NCBI GenBank assembly: GCA_026708035.1
Contig: JAPOVQ010000006.1
Location: forward strand, 59,554-123,553
Source: Chloroflexota bacterium
Lineage (GTDB): Bacteria; Chloroflexota; UBA11872
Direction: 5' to 3'
DNA: 64,000 bases
Shown here: piece after piece, positions 16,738-26,455 of the stretch
Layout of the letters: each line of letters begins with the position of its first letter
Numbering within the stretch: position 1 is the stretch's first letter
Translations under genes and position numbers: made by a program
The notes under the pieces: generated by a model
Databases searched by the model: none
What the model was told of the DNA's origin: nothing
The model's input: the letters and a program-made list of their open reading frames with translations, nothing else

Positions 16738-17433
16738 GTGGCTTTCGTGCTCTTCGACTTTCACACGCACACGTTTCTCAGCGACGGCGAGCTTTCGCCG
16801 ATCGAGCTCTTGCGGCGCTGCCACGTCGCGGGCTACACCGCCGTGGCCGTGACGGATCACGCCAGTCCCGCCAACGTCCACACGCTCGTGCCGGCCCTGG
16901 CCCGCGATTGCCGCATCGCGGAGGAGGCATGGGGCATCGTGGCCATTCCGGGCGTGGAGATCACGCACGTGCCGCCGGGCGAGATCGACGCGGTGGCGCG
17001 AAGCGCGGCGGAAGCGGGGGCCGAGATCGTGGGCGTCCACGGCGAGACTATCGCCGAGCCGGTCGCCGCCGGCACCAATCGCGCCGCGCTGGAGTCGGAC
17101 TACGTGCACGCGCTGGTGCACCCGGGTCTGCTGAGCCCGGAGCTGGCGCAGTTGGCGCAGCGCAACGGCAAGTGGTTGGAGCTCTCGGCGCGCCGCGGGC
17201 ACTCGCTCACCAACGGGCACGTGGCCGCGCTGGCCCGGGCGTCGGGAGCGCGGTTGCTGGTGAACAGCGACGCGCATTCCCCGGGTGACCTGCTGTCGGA
17301 GCCCTTGGCCCGACGCGTGGCGCGCGGGGCGGGTTTGAACGCCGACGAAACCGAGACCGTGGTGGCGGACAACCCGCTGGAGTTCCTGCGCCAAATTGGG
17401 CGCTCGGTTCCAGAGATCAGCCCGGTCCCGTGA
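16738..17433 (+). CDS. PHP-domain metal-dependent phosphohydrolase
   Basis: 231 residues from GTG 16738. PHP motifs appear in order: DFHTHTFLSDGELSP (motif I), VAVTDHASP, IPGVEITHV, VHPGLL and the C-terminal NSDAHSPGDL. The family includes histidinol-phosphate phosphatases and nucleases; this short single-domain form is of unknown substrate. Its stop overlaps the GTG start of lon (GTGA), implying joint translation. Confidence 0.85.
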   Translation: MAFVLFDFHTHTFLSDGELSPIELLRRCHVAGYTAVAVTDHASPANVHTLVPALARDCRIAEEAWGIVAIPGVEITHVPPGEIDAVARSAAEAGAEIVGVHGETIAEPVAAGTNRAALESDYVHALVHPGLLSPELAQLAQRNGKWLELSARRGHSLTNGHVAALARASGARLLVNSDAHSPGDLLSEPLARRVARGAGLNADETETVVADNPLEFLRQIGRSVPEISPVP

Positions 17434-19817
17434 CCATCCTCGAGCACGAGCCGATTCCGCCCGAACTCGAGATCATCGACCCCGACGATCAGGACGCAAC
17501 CGGGACCGAGCGAGTGGAGCTGCCGGTGCTGCCCCTGCGCGCCGAATCGCTCTACCCCATTCCCGAGACCATGACGCCGTTTCTCGTTGGACGCGAGGGC
17601 TCCGTGTCGGCCATCGAAGACGCGTTGGCCCGCGACCGGCGCATCCTGGCCGTGGCCCAGCGCGAGCCCAACAAGGAGGAAGTCGGCTTCGAGGACCTGC
17701 ACGAGATGGGGACCGAGGCGCGGATCATCCGCATGTTGCGGTTGCCCGACGGGACGACCAGCGTGCTCGTGCACGGCGTGCGGCGCGTCCGCGTCGTCTC
17801 GGTCCTCAGCGAGTACCCCATCGTGCGGGTCGTGGGCCAGGTCGTGGAGGACCTGGACGAGGACCCCGCGGCCTCACGCGCGGCGATGCCGGAGGTGCTG
17901 GAGCTCTTCCAGCGCGTCGCCCGGCTCAGCGACACGATTTCGGAAGAGGCGCAGATTCGCGCCATGAACGCCGAGACACCCGGGCTGCTGGCGGACGTGG
18001 TGGCGGCGTCGCTCAGCCTCTCCTTGGACGATCACCAGACGCTGCTGGAAATGCGCGACGTGGCGGAGCGGCTGGATCGCGTGCGCACGTTGCTGGACGA
18101 GGAAATCCGCGTGCTCAAGCTCGAGCAGGAGATCCGCGAAAGCACCCGCAACGACGTCGATATCAAGCAGCGCGAGTTCTACCTGCGCGAGCAGATGCGG
18201 GCGATCATCAAGGAAATCGGGGAAACCAACGCCCAGAACGCCGAGATCGCCGCCATTCGCGAACGGCTGGAGTCCGGCGCATACCCCGAGGCCGTCGTCG
18301 CGCGTGGACTCAAGGAGATCGACCGCCTCAACGCTCTGCCGCACGGATCGCCCGAAACCAGCGTGCTGCGCACCTACCTGGAGTGGCTCACGGAATTGCC
18401 CTGGCGGCGCCGATCCAGGGACAAGACGGACGTGGCGCGGGCGGAGGACATCCTCAACCAGCACCACCACGGCCTGAAGGACGTGAAGGAGCGCTTGCTG
18501 GAGTACATCGCGGTGCGCCACCTCGCGCGACGCTCGCGTAGCCCCATCCTCTGCTTCGTGGGACCGCCGGGAGTCGGCAAGACGAGCCTGGGTCGCTCCA
18601 TCGCCGAGGCCCTGGGCCGGACCTTCGTGCGCGTGTCGCTGGGCGGCGTGCGCGACGAGGCCGAGATTCGCGGCCATCGCATGACCTACGTGGGCTCCAT
18701 GCCCGGCCGCATCCTGCAGAAGATGCGAGAAGCCGGGACCGTCAATCCCGTCTTCATGATCGACGAGATCGACAAGCTGGGGCTGGATTTTCGCGGCGAC
18801 CCCGCCGCCGCCCTGCTCGAAGTGCTGGACCCGGAGCAGAACCACACCTTCAGCGATCACTATCTGGAGTTGCCCTTCGACCTCAGCAAGGTGATGTTCA
18901 TCGCCACGGCTAACACGCTGCACGGCCTGCCGCCCGCGCTGGTCGACCGCATGGAGGTGATCGAGCTTCCGGGCTACGTCGAAGACGAAAAGGTGGCCAT
19001 CGCAGAGCATTTCCTCGTCGCCCGGCAGCTGCATGAGCACGGGCTGAGCGCCGATGCGCTGGAGTTCGAACGGGACACCCTGCGGCGCATCGTGCAGGCC
19101 TACACCCGCGAGGCCGGCGTGCGCGAGCTTGAGCGCGCCATCGCCACCATCGCCCGCAAGCAAGCCCTGGCCCGCGCCGAGGGGCGCGAGGCGCAGCAAC
19201 GGATTCGACCCGCGGACATACCGGAATACCTCGGCCCGCCGAAATATCGCTATGGAAAGGCGGAGAGCGAAGACGCGCACGCCGTGGCGACCGCGGTGTT
19301 CACTACGCCGGCGGGCGGAGACTTGTTGCCGATCGAGGTCTCCATTGCCGAGGGCGCCGGCAAGGTCACGCTGACGGGCTCCCTGGGCGACGTGATCCAG
19401 GAGTCCGCCCACGCCGCCATCACCTATGCCCGGGCGCACGCCGACGAGTTTGGCTATGGCGCGTCCGACTTCGACGCCGTGGACATTCACGTGCACGTGC
19501 CCCAGGGCGCCCTGCCGAAGGAAGGCCCGGCGTCGGGCGTGGCCATCGCCGCCGCGCTGGTCTCGGCCCTCGCCCGGCGCAAGGTGCGCGGCAGCGCGGC
19601 CATGACCGGAGAAATCACGCTGCGCGGGCGCGTGCTGCCGGTCAGCGGAATCAAGGAGAAAGTCCTCGCCGCCCAACGCGCGGGCATTGAGACCTTCGTG
19701 CTGCCGCATGGCAACCGGCAAGACTTGGACGAGCTGGACGCGGACACCCGGCAAGGCCTCGAATTCGCCCTCGCGACCACGGTTGACGAGGCGCTCGCGC
19801 ACGTTCTGGTGGGCTAG
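17430..19817 (+). CDS. lon: ATP-dependent Lon protease
   Basis: 795 residues, typical LonA size. An N-terminal substrate domain (about 20-215) is followed by an AAA+ module with Walker [10 protein letters not shown] (about 380) and Walker [11 protein letters not shown] (about 441). The C-terminal protease domain carries the Ser-Lys dyad: Ser in EGPASGVA (about 700) and Lys in GIKEKVLAA (about 742). It degrades misfolded and regulatory proteins in the cytoplasm. GTG 17430 overlaps the PHP stop. Confidence 0.95.
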   Translation: MTILEHEPIPPELEIIDPDDQDATGTERVELPVLPLRAESLYPIPETMTPFLVGREGSVSAIEDALARDRRILAVAQREPNKEEVGFEDLHEMGTEARIIRMLRLPDGTTSVLVHGVRRVRVVSVLSEYPIVRVVGQVVEDLDEDPAASRAAMPEVLELFQRVARLSDTISEEAQIRAMNAETPGLLADVVAASLSLSLDDHQTLLEMRDVAERLDRVRTLLDEEIRVLKLEQEIRESTRNDVDIKQREFYLREQMRAIIKEIGETNAQNAEIAAIRERLESGAYPEAVVARGLKEIDRLNALPHGSPETSVLRTYLEWLTELPWRRRSRDKTDVARAEDILNQHHHGLKDVKERLLEYIAVRHLARRSRSPILCFVGPPGVGKTSLGRSIAEALGRTFVRVSLGGVRDEAEIRGHRMTYVGSMPGRILQKMREAGTVNPVFMIDEIDKLGLDFRGDPAAALLEVLDPEQNHTFSDHYLELPFDLSKVMFIATANTLHGLPPALVDRMEVIELPGYVEDEKVAIAEHFLVARQLHEHGLSADALEFERDTLRRIVQAYTREAGVRELERAIATIARKQALARAEGREAQQRIRPADIPEYLGPPKYRYGKAESEDAHAVATAVFTTPAGGDLLPIEVSIAEGAGKVTLTGSLGDVIQESAHAAITYARAHADEFGYGASDFDAVDIHVHVPQGALPKEGPASGVAIAAALVSALARRKVRGSAAMTGEITLRGRVLPVSGIKEKVLAAQRAGIETFVLPHGNRQDLDELDADTRQGLEFALATTVDEALAHVLVG

Positions 19818-19818
19818 C

Positions 19819-19835
19819 GCGGCGGGATCCGCCGC
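19819..19835. terminator. Short GC-rich hairpin just after lon
   Basis: GCGGCG (19819-19824), loop GGATC, CGCCGC (19830-19835), starting two bases after the lon stop and about 95 bases before mreB. There is no U-run, so termination is uncertain. It is the only visible punctuation between lon and the mre-pur superoperon. Confidence 0.3.
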
Positions 19836-19928
19836 CAGGGGCGACTCTGGCGACCGAAGGGAGTGGCTATTCTGCGTTACGCGTCCGCGGCGCCGCCCGC
19901 GGAATGGAAGAGCTGAGCAAGCGGTCTG

Positions 19929-20984
19929 ATGTTTGGTCCGTTCAACACGCTTCTCGGGCTCTTCTCGCGCGACCTCGGCATCGACCTTGGCACGGCGAAC
20001 ACCCTGGTCTATGCGAAAGACCGCGGCGTGGTGCTGTCCGAGCCGTCGGTGGTCGCGACCGACCAGAACACGATGCGCGTGCTGGCCGTGGGCGCCGAGG
20101 CCAAGAAGATGGTGGGCCGAACTCCGTCCAACATCACGGCCATGCGACCGCTGCGCGACGGCGTGATCGCCGATTTCGACACTGTGGAAACCATGCTGCA
20201 GTACTTCATCAGCCGCGTGCACGATGAGCTGCCGTTCGCGCCGCGTCCCCGCGTGATCGTCGGCGTGCCCTCCGGCGTCACCGAGGTTGAGAAGCGCGCC
20301 GTCCACGAGGCGAGCCTGCAGGCCGGCGCCCGCGAGGTGTACCTGATCGAGGAGCCGATGGCTGCCGCCATCGGCGCCGGACAACCGATTCAGGAGGCCA
20401 CGGGCAACATGATCGTGGACATCGGCGGCGGCACGACCGAGGTCGCCGTGATTTCACTGGGCGGCGTGGTGGTGAGCCACAGCATTCGCGTGGCGGGCGA
20501 CGAGATCGACGAGCAGATCGTGGAGTACTGCCGCAACGAGCACATGCTGCTCATCGGCGAGCGCACGGCGGAGGCTTGCAAGATCGCCGTCGGATCGGCC
20601 TACGCCGGTTTGCAGGAAGACACCGTGCTTGTCCGCGGCCGTGACCTGCAGAGCGGGCTGCCGCGCCAGGCCGAGCTGACCTCCGGGCACATCCGCGAGG
20701 CGATTGGCGGGCCGGTGACCGAAATCGTTGACAACGTGAAGCTCGCCATCGAGGCCACGCCCCCTGAGCTGCTGGCCGACATCATGGAGCACGGCATCTA
20801 TCTCGCCGGCGGTGGGGCGTTGCTGCGCAATCTGGACAAGCGCATCGAGCAGGAGGCCGACATTCCGGTACACGTCTCGGAGAATCCGCTTGAGGCGGTC
20901 GTGCGGGGCACGGGAGCGTGCCTGCACAACCTCGAGGCGTACCGCGAAGTCTTCGTCGCCGAGAACAGATCGCCCTACGGCTAG
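19929..20984 (+). CDS. mreB: Rod shape-determining protein MreB
   Basis: 351 residues, full length. An actin-like ATPase that forms membrane-associated filaments and positions the elongasome. Actin-fold motifs: LGIDLGTANTLVY (phosphate 1), MIVDIGGGTTEVAVISLGG (phosphate 2), GIYLAGGGALLRN (adenosine), plus EEPMAAAIGAG. It heads the mreBCD-mrdA-rodA set. The 12 bases between its stop and mreC ATG include the mreC ribosome site. Confidence 0.96.
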   Translation: MFGPFNTLLGLFSRDLGIDLGTANTLVYAKDRGVVLSEPSVVATDQNTMRVLAVGAEAKKMVGRTPSNITAMRPLRDGVIADFDTVETMLQYFISRVHDELPFAPRPRVIVGVPSGVTEVEKRAVHEASLQAGAREVYLIEEPMAAAIGAGQPIQEATGNMIVDIGGGTTEVAVISLGGVVVSHSIRVAGDEIDEQIVEYCRNEHMLLIGERTAEACKIAVGSAYAGLQEDTVLVRGRDLQSGLPRQAELTSGHIREAIGGPVTEIVDNVKLAIEATPPELLADIMEHGIYLAGGGALLRNLDKRIEQEADIPVHVSENPLEAVVRGTGACLHNLEAYREVFVAENRSPYG

Positions 20985-20988
20985 GTGG
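20983..20988 (+). promoter_or_regulatory. Ribosome binding site that favours mreC start at ATG 20997
   Basis: AGGTGG ends eight bases before ATG 20997. This favours that ATG over the in-frame GTG at 20985, which lies inside the site. Confidence 0.55.
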
Positions 20989-20996
20989 TCACGAGC

Positions 20997-21818
20997 ATGC
21001 GGGGGGGGCAACGAGCCGCGATCGTGCTGATCGGGCTGATCGTCGCGGCGGTCGTGCTCTCGATGCTGCACAACACCGGCGCCAGCGTTCCGGTGGAGGG
21101 CCTCGTCCTGCGGGTGGTGGAACCCGTGCGGAGCGCCTTCACGACGGTCGCCAACGGCGCCTCGCGAGCGCTGACCGACCTCGAGCGGTTTGGCGAAATG
21201 CGCGAGGAGAATGCCGCGCTGCGGGTTGAAGTGGCCGAGCTTCGAGCGCAGGCCACCCGCCTCAGCGACGCCGAACGCGAGAACGAGCGCTTTCGAGAGG
21301 CCCTGACCTACCTGGACGAAAACCCCGAGCTGGAGTTGGTGACCGCCCGCATTGTCGGGCGCGACAGCCTCGACATGCTGGACACGATCGTGATCGATCG
21401 CGGCGCGTCCTCAGGCATCCGGGCGGGTATGGCGGTGGTGGCCAACGGGGGATTGGCGGGCCGCGTGACCAAGGTGACCGACACCACCGCCGACATCCTG
21501 CCCGTGCACAGTCCGCAGAGCACGGTGAGCGTGCTGGCTCAGGGTGACGAGGCCACGGCGGACGGCACATTAGACGGGACCAACGGCGCCGATCTGGTGA
21601 TGCGCCACATTGACGCCGAGGCCGCGATCATGGTGGGCGACCCGGTCGTGACCTCCAGCCTTGGCGGCAGCCTCCCGCGCGGGATCCCGGTGGGGCGGAT
21701 CGTGGCCATCGAGGTCTCGCCCACGAGCGTGCTGCGCCAGGCGATCGTGGCGCCGCTCGTGCAGCCCGAGCACTTGGACGTCGTCCAGGTCATCCTCGGG
21801 CAGACCGCCGGGGCGTAG
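20997..21818 (+). CDS. mreC: Rod shape-determining protein MreC
   Basis: 273 residues. One N-terminal membrane helix (AAIVLIGLIVAAVVLSML) is followed by a coiled coil (about 60-95, MREENAALRVEVAELRAQ) and the periplasmic beta-rich MreC domain (ARIVGRDSLDMLDTIVIDRG, GMAVVANGGLAGRV). MreC links MreB to PBP2/RodA. Right after the ATG there is a run of eight G (21001-21008), which encodes Arg-Gly-Gly and is a potential slippage site. mreD starts three bases after the stop. Confidence 0.93.
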   Translation: MRGGQRAAIVLIGLIVAAVVLSMLHNTGASVPVEGLVLRVVEPVRSAFTTVANGASRALTDLERFGEMREENAALRVEVAELRAQATRLSDAERENERFREALTYLDENPELELVTARIVGRDSLDMLDTIVIDRGASSGIRAGMAVVANGGLAGRVTKVTDTTADILPVHSPQSTVSVLAQGDEATADGTLDGTNGADLVMRHIDAEAAIMVGDPVVTSSLGGSLPRGIPVGRIVAIEVSPTSVLRQAIVAPLVQPEHLDVVQVILGQTAGA

Positions 21819-21820
21819 GC

Positions 21821-22387
21821 ATGGTTTCGCATCTGGGCACGGCCGCGCGCGGTGTGCGCTGGCTCCCATCGCCCGGCACATTGGCGGCGGCGCTGTTTCT
21901 GGCGCTGCTGGCCCTGGTGCAAACCTCGGTGCTGCCCTACTTCGAGATCATGGGCGCGCAACCGTCGCTGGTCCTCGTCAGCGTCGTGATTCTGGCCACG
22001 ATGCAGGTGGGGACGCGGGCCCTCGGCTGGGGCTTCGGCGGCGGGCTGCTGGTCGACCTGTTTTCAGCCGCGCCCCTCGGAACCAACGCCCTGCTGTTCA
22101 CGCTGATCGCCTACGTGGCCGGAGGGGGCTTTGGCGGTGTCGACCGCGCGAACCTGCTCATCCCGGTCGTCGCGGTCGCGCTCGCAACCGCCGCCTACTA
22201 CCCAAGCGTGCTGCTCGCCCTTCAGCTGCAGGGGTTCGATGTCGCGTGGGAGGCCCATCTGCCCGCCCGCCTGTGGCCGGCGATCGTCGTCAATCTGGGC
22301 GCCGCGGCGGTGCTCTACTACCCCGTGCGGGTGCTCGAACGCTGGACGCACGGTCGCCCAATTCCGACGTTTCGAGGAGTACGCTAG
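21821..22387 (+). CDS. mreD: Rod shape-determining protein MreD
   Basis: 188 residues, strongly hydrophobic with about five membrane helices. The MreD pattern is GAQPSLVLVSVVILA early, then GWGFGGGLLVDLFSAAPLGTNAL, the most conserved block of the family. It works with MreC in the elongasome. Lies between mreC and mrdA with gaps of two and five bases. Confidence 0.9.
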   Translation: MVSHLGTAARGVRWLPSPGTLAAALFLALLALVQTSVLPYFEIMGAQPSLVLVSVVILATMQVGTRALGWGFGGGLLVDLFSAAPLGTNALLFTLIAYVAGGGFGGVDRANLLIPVVAVALATAAYYPSVLLALQLQGFDVAWEAHLPARLWPAIVVNLGAAAVLYYPVRVLERWTHGRPIPTFRGVR

Positions 22388-22392
22388 AAGCT

Positions 22393-24345
22393 ATGGCGGC
22401 GAACAGCGGGCCGGGCGATCAATCGGCGGCGGGGGCGCCCGGAACCAAGAGCGACGGCGGCGCGAGCGCCAATCGCAAACTCCGGCGCGGCCTGATCCTC
22501 GGAGGCGCCGTGGTGGCGGCCAACACGGCTCTGGCGGGACGACTCTGGCAGCTCCAGGTCGTTGAAACCGAGGCCTACCAGGAACAAGCGGCGCGGAATC
22601 GCCTGCGAACCGAACCGGTGCGGCCGATCCGCGGTCTGGTCTTTGACCGCAACCGCGAGCCCCTGGTGCGCAACATCCCCGTTTTCGGCGTGTGGGTCAC
22701 ACCGGCCGACGTGCCAAAGTCTCGCGAAGGCTCAATCATCGCCAGCCTGGCCGCCCTCACGGGCGAGCGACCGGACGACGTGCGCCTCAAGCTGTCGCAG
22801 GCCCGCTACGATCCGGGTCGCCCGGTGCAGGTGGCGGCGGACGTGCAGCGGGATTCGGCGCTGGCGATCGAGGAGCGACGCCACGACCTGCCCGGCGTGC
22901 AGGTTCGTTCCGGGATTCGCCGGAACTATCTCCACGGCGACGTCTTTGGGCACATGCTGGGATTCGTCGGCCCCGTCCCCGCCGAGGCGCTGGAGGAGTA
23001 CCAGGCGCTTGGCGTGGGCTTCGATGAGACGGTCGGGCTGGCCGGCTTGGAACGCCAGTTTCAGGGGGCGCTGCGCGGCGCCGACGGCTCGCGGAAGGTC
23101 CAGATCGACGCGCTGGGGCGCGAGCTGAACGAGATCGAATCCCAAGCGCCGGTCGAGGGACGGCACCTCGTGCTGACGGTCTCCGTTCGCGAGCAGCGGG
23201 CCATCCGCGAGATTCTGGCGCGGCATCTGGCCCTCCGTGACTCCGGCGCCGGCGTCGCCGTCGTCATTCGACCGGAGGACGGATCGGTCGTGGCGCTCGC
23301 CAGCCTGCCGGACTACGACAACAACGCGTTCGGAGTGGGCGGAGACCGCAGCGTGCTGACGCGGCTGGTCACGGACTCGCGCCGCCCCCTCATCAATCAT
23401 GCGGTGGCCGGCCTCTACCCGCCCGGCTCCAGCTACAAGGTCATTGCGGCCTCGGCGGCGCTCGAAACGGGGATCGTCTTACCGCAAACCAAGATCCGGT
23501 GCGACGGTCAGTTGGTGCTGCCAACCGGCTGGGCCTTCAACGACTGGCTGGCGACCGGACACGGCATGGTCGACCTGCACCGGGGCATTTCGGAGTCCTG
23601 CAACATCTACTTCTACAACATCTCCGGGGGCAATCCATATACCAATCTCACCGGGTTCGGCAATCGGCGGCTGGTGGAGTTCGAGCGAGGGTTTGGGTTC
23701 GGCGAAGTCAGCGGAATTGACCTTCCCGGCGAGGCGGCCGGACTGGTGCCAACCGCCGAGTGGAAGCAGGGCAACCTGGGACAGTCTTGGGTGACGGGCG
23801 ATACCTACCACGCGGCCATTGGCCAGGGGCTGGTGCAGGTCACGCCGCTGCAGATCGCCATGATGTATGCGGCCGTCGGCAACGGCGGGCGCCTGCTGCG
23901 CCCGCGCCTGGTGGACCGCATCGTCGACACGCAGGGCAACGTGCTCCAGCGCCTGCCCATCAGCGAGCGTGGGCGATTGCCCGTCTCGGATGAGCACCTG
24001 CGCCTGATCCGCAATGCGCTTCTGGAGGCCGTCAACGGTCGCAATGGCACCGGCAAGTGGGCACGCTCGGAGTTCGCCGTCGTGGCGGGAAAAACCGGCA
24101 CCGCCGAATACAGTGGAACGCGGGACTCCCAAGGCAAGCTCCCCAGCCATGCGTGGTTTGCGGGCTACGCCCCGGCAGGCAAGCCCGAATACGCATTCGC
24201 CGTCCTGGTTCGCGACGGTGGCGAGGGCGCATTCGCAGCCGCGCCGATCGCACGGGACATCATCGACTACTTGATGTCGGGTGAAATGCCTCCGCTGCCC
24301 CAGGACCGTCCGGACTTCATCCCGCCAACTCGGCGGCTGGCATGA
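22393..24345 (+). CDS. mrdA: Penicillin-binding protein 2 (elongasome transpeptidase)
   Basis: 650 residues from ATG 22393, a class B PBP. A disordered N-terminus (about 30 residues) precedes the single membrane helix, then comes the PBP dimerisation domain (RLRTEPVRPIRGLVFDRN). The transpeptidase domain follows with active-site SxxK in PPGSSYKVI, SxN in SESCNIYFY, and KTG in AGKTGTAEYSG. It cross-links peptidoglycan during side-wall growth together with RodA, whose gene overlaps by four bases (ATGA). Confidence 0.95.
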   Translation: MAANSGPGDQSAAGAPGTKSDGGASANRKLRRGLILGGAVVAANTALAGRLWQLQVVETEAYQEQAARNRLRTEPVRPIRGLVFDRNREPLVRNIPVFGVWVTPADVPKSREGSIIASLAALTGERPDDVRLKLSQARYDPGRPVQVAADVQRDSALAIEERRHDLPGVQVRSGIRRNYLHGDVFGHMLGFVGPVPAEALEEYQALGVGFDETVGLAGLERQFQGALRGADGSRKVQIDALGRELNEIESQAPVEGRHLVLTVSVREQRAIREILARHLALRDSGAGVAVVIRPEDGSVVALASLPDYDNNAFGVGGDRSVLTRLVTDSRRPLINHAVAGLYPPGSSYKVIAASAALETGIVLPQTKIRCDGQLVLPTGWAFNDWLATGHGMVDLHRGISESCNIYFYNISGGNPYTNLTGFGNRRLVEFERGFGFGEVSGIDLPGEAAGLVPTAEWKQGNLGQSWVTGDTYHAAIGQGLVQVTPLQIAMMYAAVGNGGRLLRPRLVDRIVDTQGNVLQRLPISERGRLPVSDEHLRLIRNALLEAVNGRNGTGKWARSEFAVVAGKTGTAEYSGTRDSQGKLPSHAWFAGYAPAGKPEYAFAVLVRDGGEGAFAAAPIARDIIDYLMSGEMPPLPQDRPDFIPPTRRLA

Positions 24346-25508
24346 CGCACACCCTGCGGCGCTTCGATCTCGCCGTCATCATTCCGTCGATCGCGCTGGT
24401 TTCGGCGGGAATTCTCATGCTCTCCACCACCGGCGATCCCGGCCAAACCGGCCTGGACCACAAGGCGGTGCAGCAGGGCGTGTTCGTGGCCATCGGTTTC
24501 GCCGTCGCCCTGGTGATGGCCTTCCTTGACTATCGCCTGCTCAATGCCGTGGCCCTGCCGGCGTTCATTCTCGGGACGATCCTGGTTGCCGCCGTGGTGG
24601 TGTTCGGCGACGCCAGCCTGGGCGCCCAACGCTGGTTCGTGGTCGGTCCCATCGTCATCCAGCCGTCCGAGATTATGAAGCTCGCCGTCATCATCTTTCT
24701 GGCACGGTTTCTGGCGCGGCGCGGCGAAGGCGTTCGTTCCATTCGGACGCTGCTGCTGAGCTTGCTCATCGTGCTGGCGCCCGCGGCACTGGTATTCATC
24801 GAGCCGGACCTCGGCTCGGCGTTGGTATTCGTGGCGATCTGGTTGGCGATGGTGTTCGTCGCCGGCGCGCGCTGGTGGCATGCGCTGATTCCGGCGGGGA
24901 TGGCCTTGGCCGCATTCCCCTTTGGCTGGTTCTTTGCGCAGGACTATATGCGTGAGCGCTTCGTCGCGTTCCTCGACCCTGGGAGCGATCCACTTGGCGC
25001 CGGCTATAACGTGCTGCAGGCTCGGATTTCGATTGGCTCGGGCGGCTGGTGGGGACAGGGCATCGGCCAGGGCACGCAGTCGCAACTCGAGTTCTTGCGC
25101 GTCCGCGACACCGACTTCATCTTCGCCGTGCTCGGCGAGCAGCTGGGATTCGTCGGCGCCCTGGGCGTCATCTTGTTTTTCGCCATCCTGCTCATTCAGG
25201 CCGTGATCATCTCCATTCGCGCGCGCGACGATTTTGGCCGCTACCTCGCCATCGGCATTGCGGGCATGCTGTTCTTCCAATCCTTCGTCAACATCGGCAT
25301 GAACGTGGGGCTGATGCCAGTGACCGGAATCACGCTTCCGCTGCTGAGCTTCGGCCGAAACTCTCTGGTGGTCACGCTGGCGGCCATCGGCATTCTGCTC
25401 AGCATCAATGCGCACCGAATGGCCGCCCCGCATCGGCAACAGGGCGTCTGGTGGGTGTCGAGCGTCAGGCGGCTGACGGCCGGTCCCGGGACTTCGCCGC
25501 GGCCGTGA
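24342..25508 (+). CDS. rodA: Peptidoglycan glycosyltransferase RodA (SEDS family)
   Basis: 388 residues, about ten membrane helices. SEDS blocks: GAQRWFVVGPIVIQPSEIMK, EPDLGSALVF, the family signature DPLGAGYNVLQARISIGSGG with TDFIFAVLGEQLGF, and NIGMNVGLMPVTGITLPLLS. It polymerises lipid II in partnership with PBP2. ATG overlaps mrdA; its TGA overlaps the GTG start of thrB. Confidence 0.95.
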   Translation: MTHTLRRFDLAVIIPSIALVSAGILMLSTTGDPGQTGLDHKAVQQGVFVAIGFAVALVMAFLDYRLLNAVALPAFILGTILVAAVVVFGDASLGAQRWFVVGPIVIQPSEIMKLAVIIFLARFLARRGEGVRSIRTLLLSLLIVLAPAALVFIEPDLGSALVFVAIWLAMVFVAGARWWHALIPAGMALAAFPFGWFFAQDYMRERFVAFLDPGSDPLGAGYNVLQARISIGSGGWWGQGIGQGTQSQLEFLRVRDTDFIFAVLGEQLGFVGALGVILFFAILLIQAVIISIRARDDFGRYLAIGIAGMLFFQSFVNIGMNVGLMPVTGITLPLLSFGRNSLVVTLAAIGILLSINAHRMAAPHRQQGVWWVSSVRRLTAGPGTSPRP

Positions 25509-26443
25509 GCGGCCCCGGATGGGCCGAGGTTGCCGTCCCGGCGTCGTCGGGGAATCTGGGCGCCGGGTTCGATGCGCTTGGGCTGGCCCTGGAACTGCGG
25601 AACACCTACAGGTTCGAGCCCAGCAGTCACGACCACATCGAGGCCACGGGAAAGTTCGCCGAATTCGTGCCGCGCGATGTCCGGCGCAATCTGGCCTTTC
25701 GCGCGTTCCGGTCTCTCGCGCCGCCGGCGGCCGGCCCCTATCGGCTCCACGCTCGGCGGATCATCCCCGCCCAGGGGGGCCTGGGCAGCTCGGCCAGCGC
25801 CATCGTTGGCGGGCTCGTGGCGGCCACGCTCGCCTTCGACCTCGACGTACCCCAGGACGACCTGCTGCGGCGGGCGGTCGAGCTCGAGGGGCATGCGGAT
25901 AACGTGGCGCCCGCGTTGCTCGGCGGCATGGTGGTCACCGTACCGGACGGACCCGACCTTGACTGGCTGCGGCTCGAATTCCCGGCAACGGTGGGGATTG
26001 TGCTGGTCGTGCCGGGCTACCGGGTACCGACCCACCGCGCGCGTCAGGTCCTGCCCGATCAGGTTCCGCGGGCCGACGCCGTGGCCAACCTCGCCCGCGC
26101 GGCGTTGATGGTGGGCGCCGTGAGCCAGGAGCGTTTCGACCTGTTCCAAGAGGCAATGACCGACCGGATCCACCAGCCCTACCGCGCCGCACTCAATCCG
26201 GCGCTGGAGCCCTGCATGGCGGCGGCGCTGGAAGCGGGCGCCCATGGGACAGCCCTCAGTGGGTCGGGGCCCACCGTCATTGCGTTCGGTCCGCGCGACC
26301 GCAACCTCTCGGTGGCCAGCTCGATGGCCGACGCCTGCCTCGACAGCGGTCACTCGTGTGAGACCTACGTGGTCAGCGCAGCCGTTGAGGGCGCCCATCC
26401 AACCGAGGCCTGGCGAACGCAGACACGGCCAGCCGATCTATAA
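25505..26443 (+). CDS. thrB: Homoserine kinase
   Basis: 312 residues from GTG 25505 (overlaps rodA stop). GHMP-kinase fold: N-terminal VAVPASSGNLGAGFDALGLA, the ATP loop IPAQGGLGSSASAIVGG, AVELEGHADNVAPALLGG, and a C-terminal GTALSGSGPTVIAF. Phosphorylates L-homoserine for threonine synthesis. Other threonine genes are not seen here. The open frame extends upstream within rodA but that is a shadow. Confidence 0.92.
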   Translation: MSGPGWAEVAVPASSGNLGAGFDALGLALELRNTYRFEPSSHDHIEATGKFAEFVPRDVRRNLAFRAFRSLAPPAAGPYRLHARRIIPAQGGLGSSASAIVGGLVAATLAFDLDVPQDDLLRRAVELEGHADNVAPALLGGMVVTVPDGPDLDWLRLEFPATVGIVLVVPGYRVPTHRARQVLPDQVPRADAVANLARAALMVGAVSQERFDLFQEAMTDRIHQPYRAALNPALEPCMAAALEAGAHGTALSGSGPTVIAFGPRDRNLSVASSMADACLDSGHSCETYVVSAAVEGAHPTEAWRTQTRPADL

Positions 26444-26455
26444 TCGGGCGTCGGC

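Noticed and set aside
17874..20384. Very long minus-strand open frame (836 residues) opposite lon and mreB
   Set aside because: It is antisense to two clearly conserved genes, has His/Arg/Gln-rich composition typical of GC-rich shadow frames, and shows no family motif.
25049..25504. Upstream extension of the homoserine kinase frame
   Set aside because: It is out of frame with rodA, which is the real gene there; conserved ThrB sequence starts after GTG 25505.
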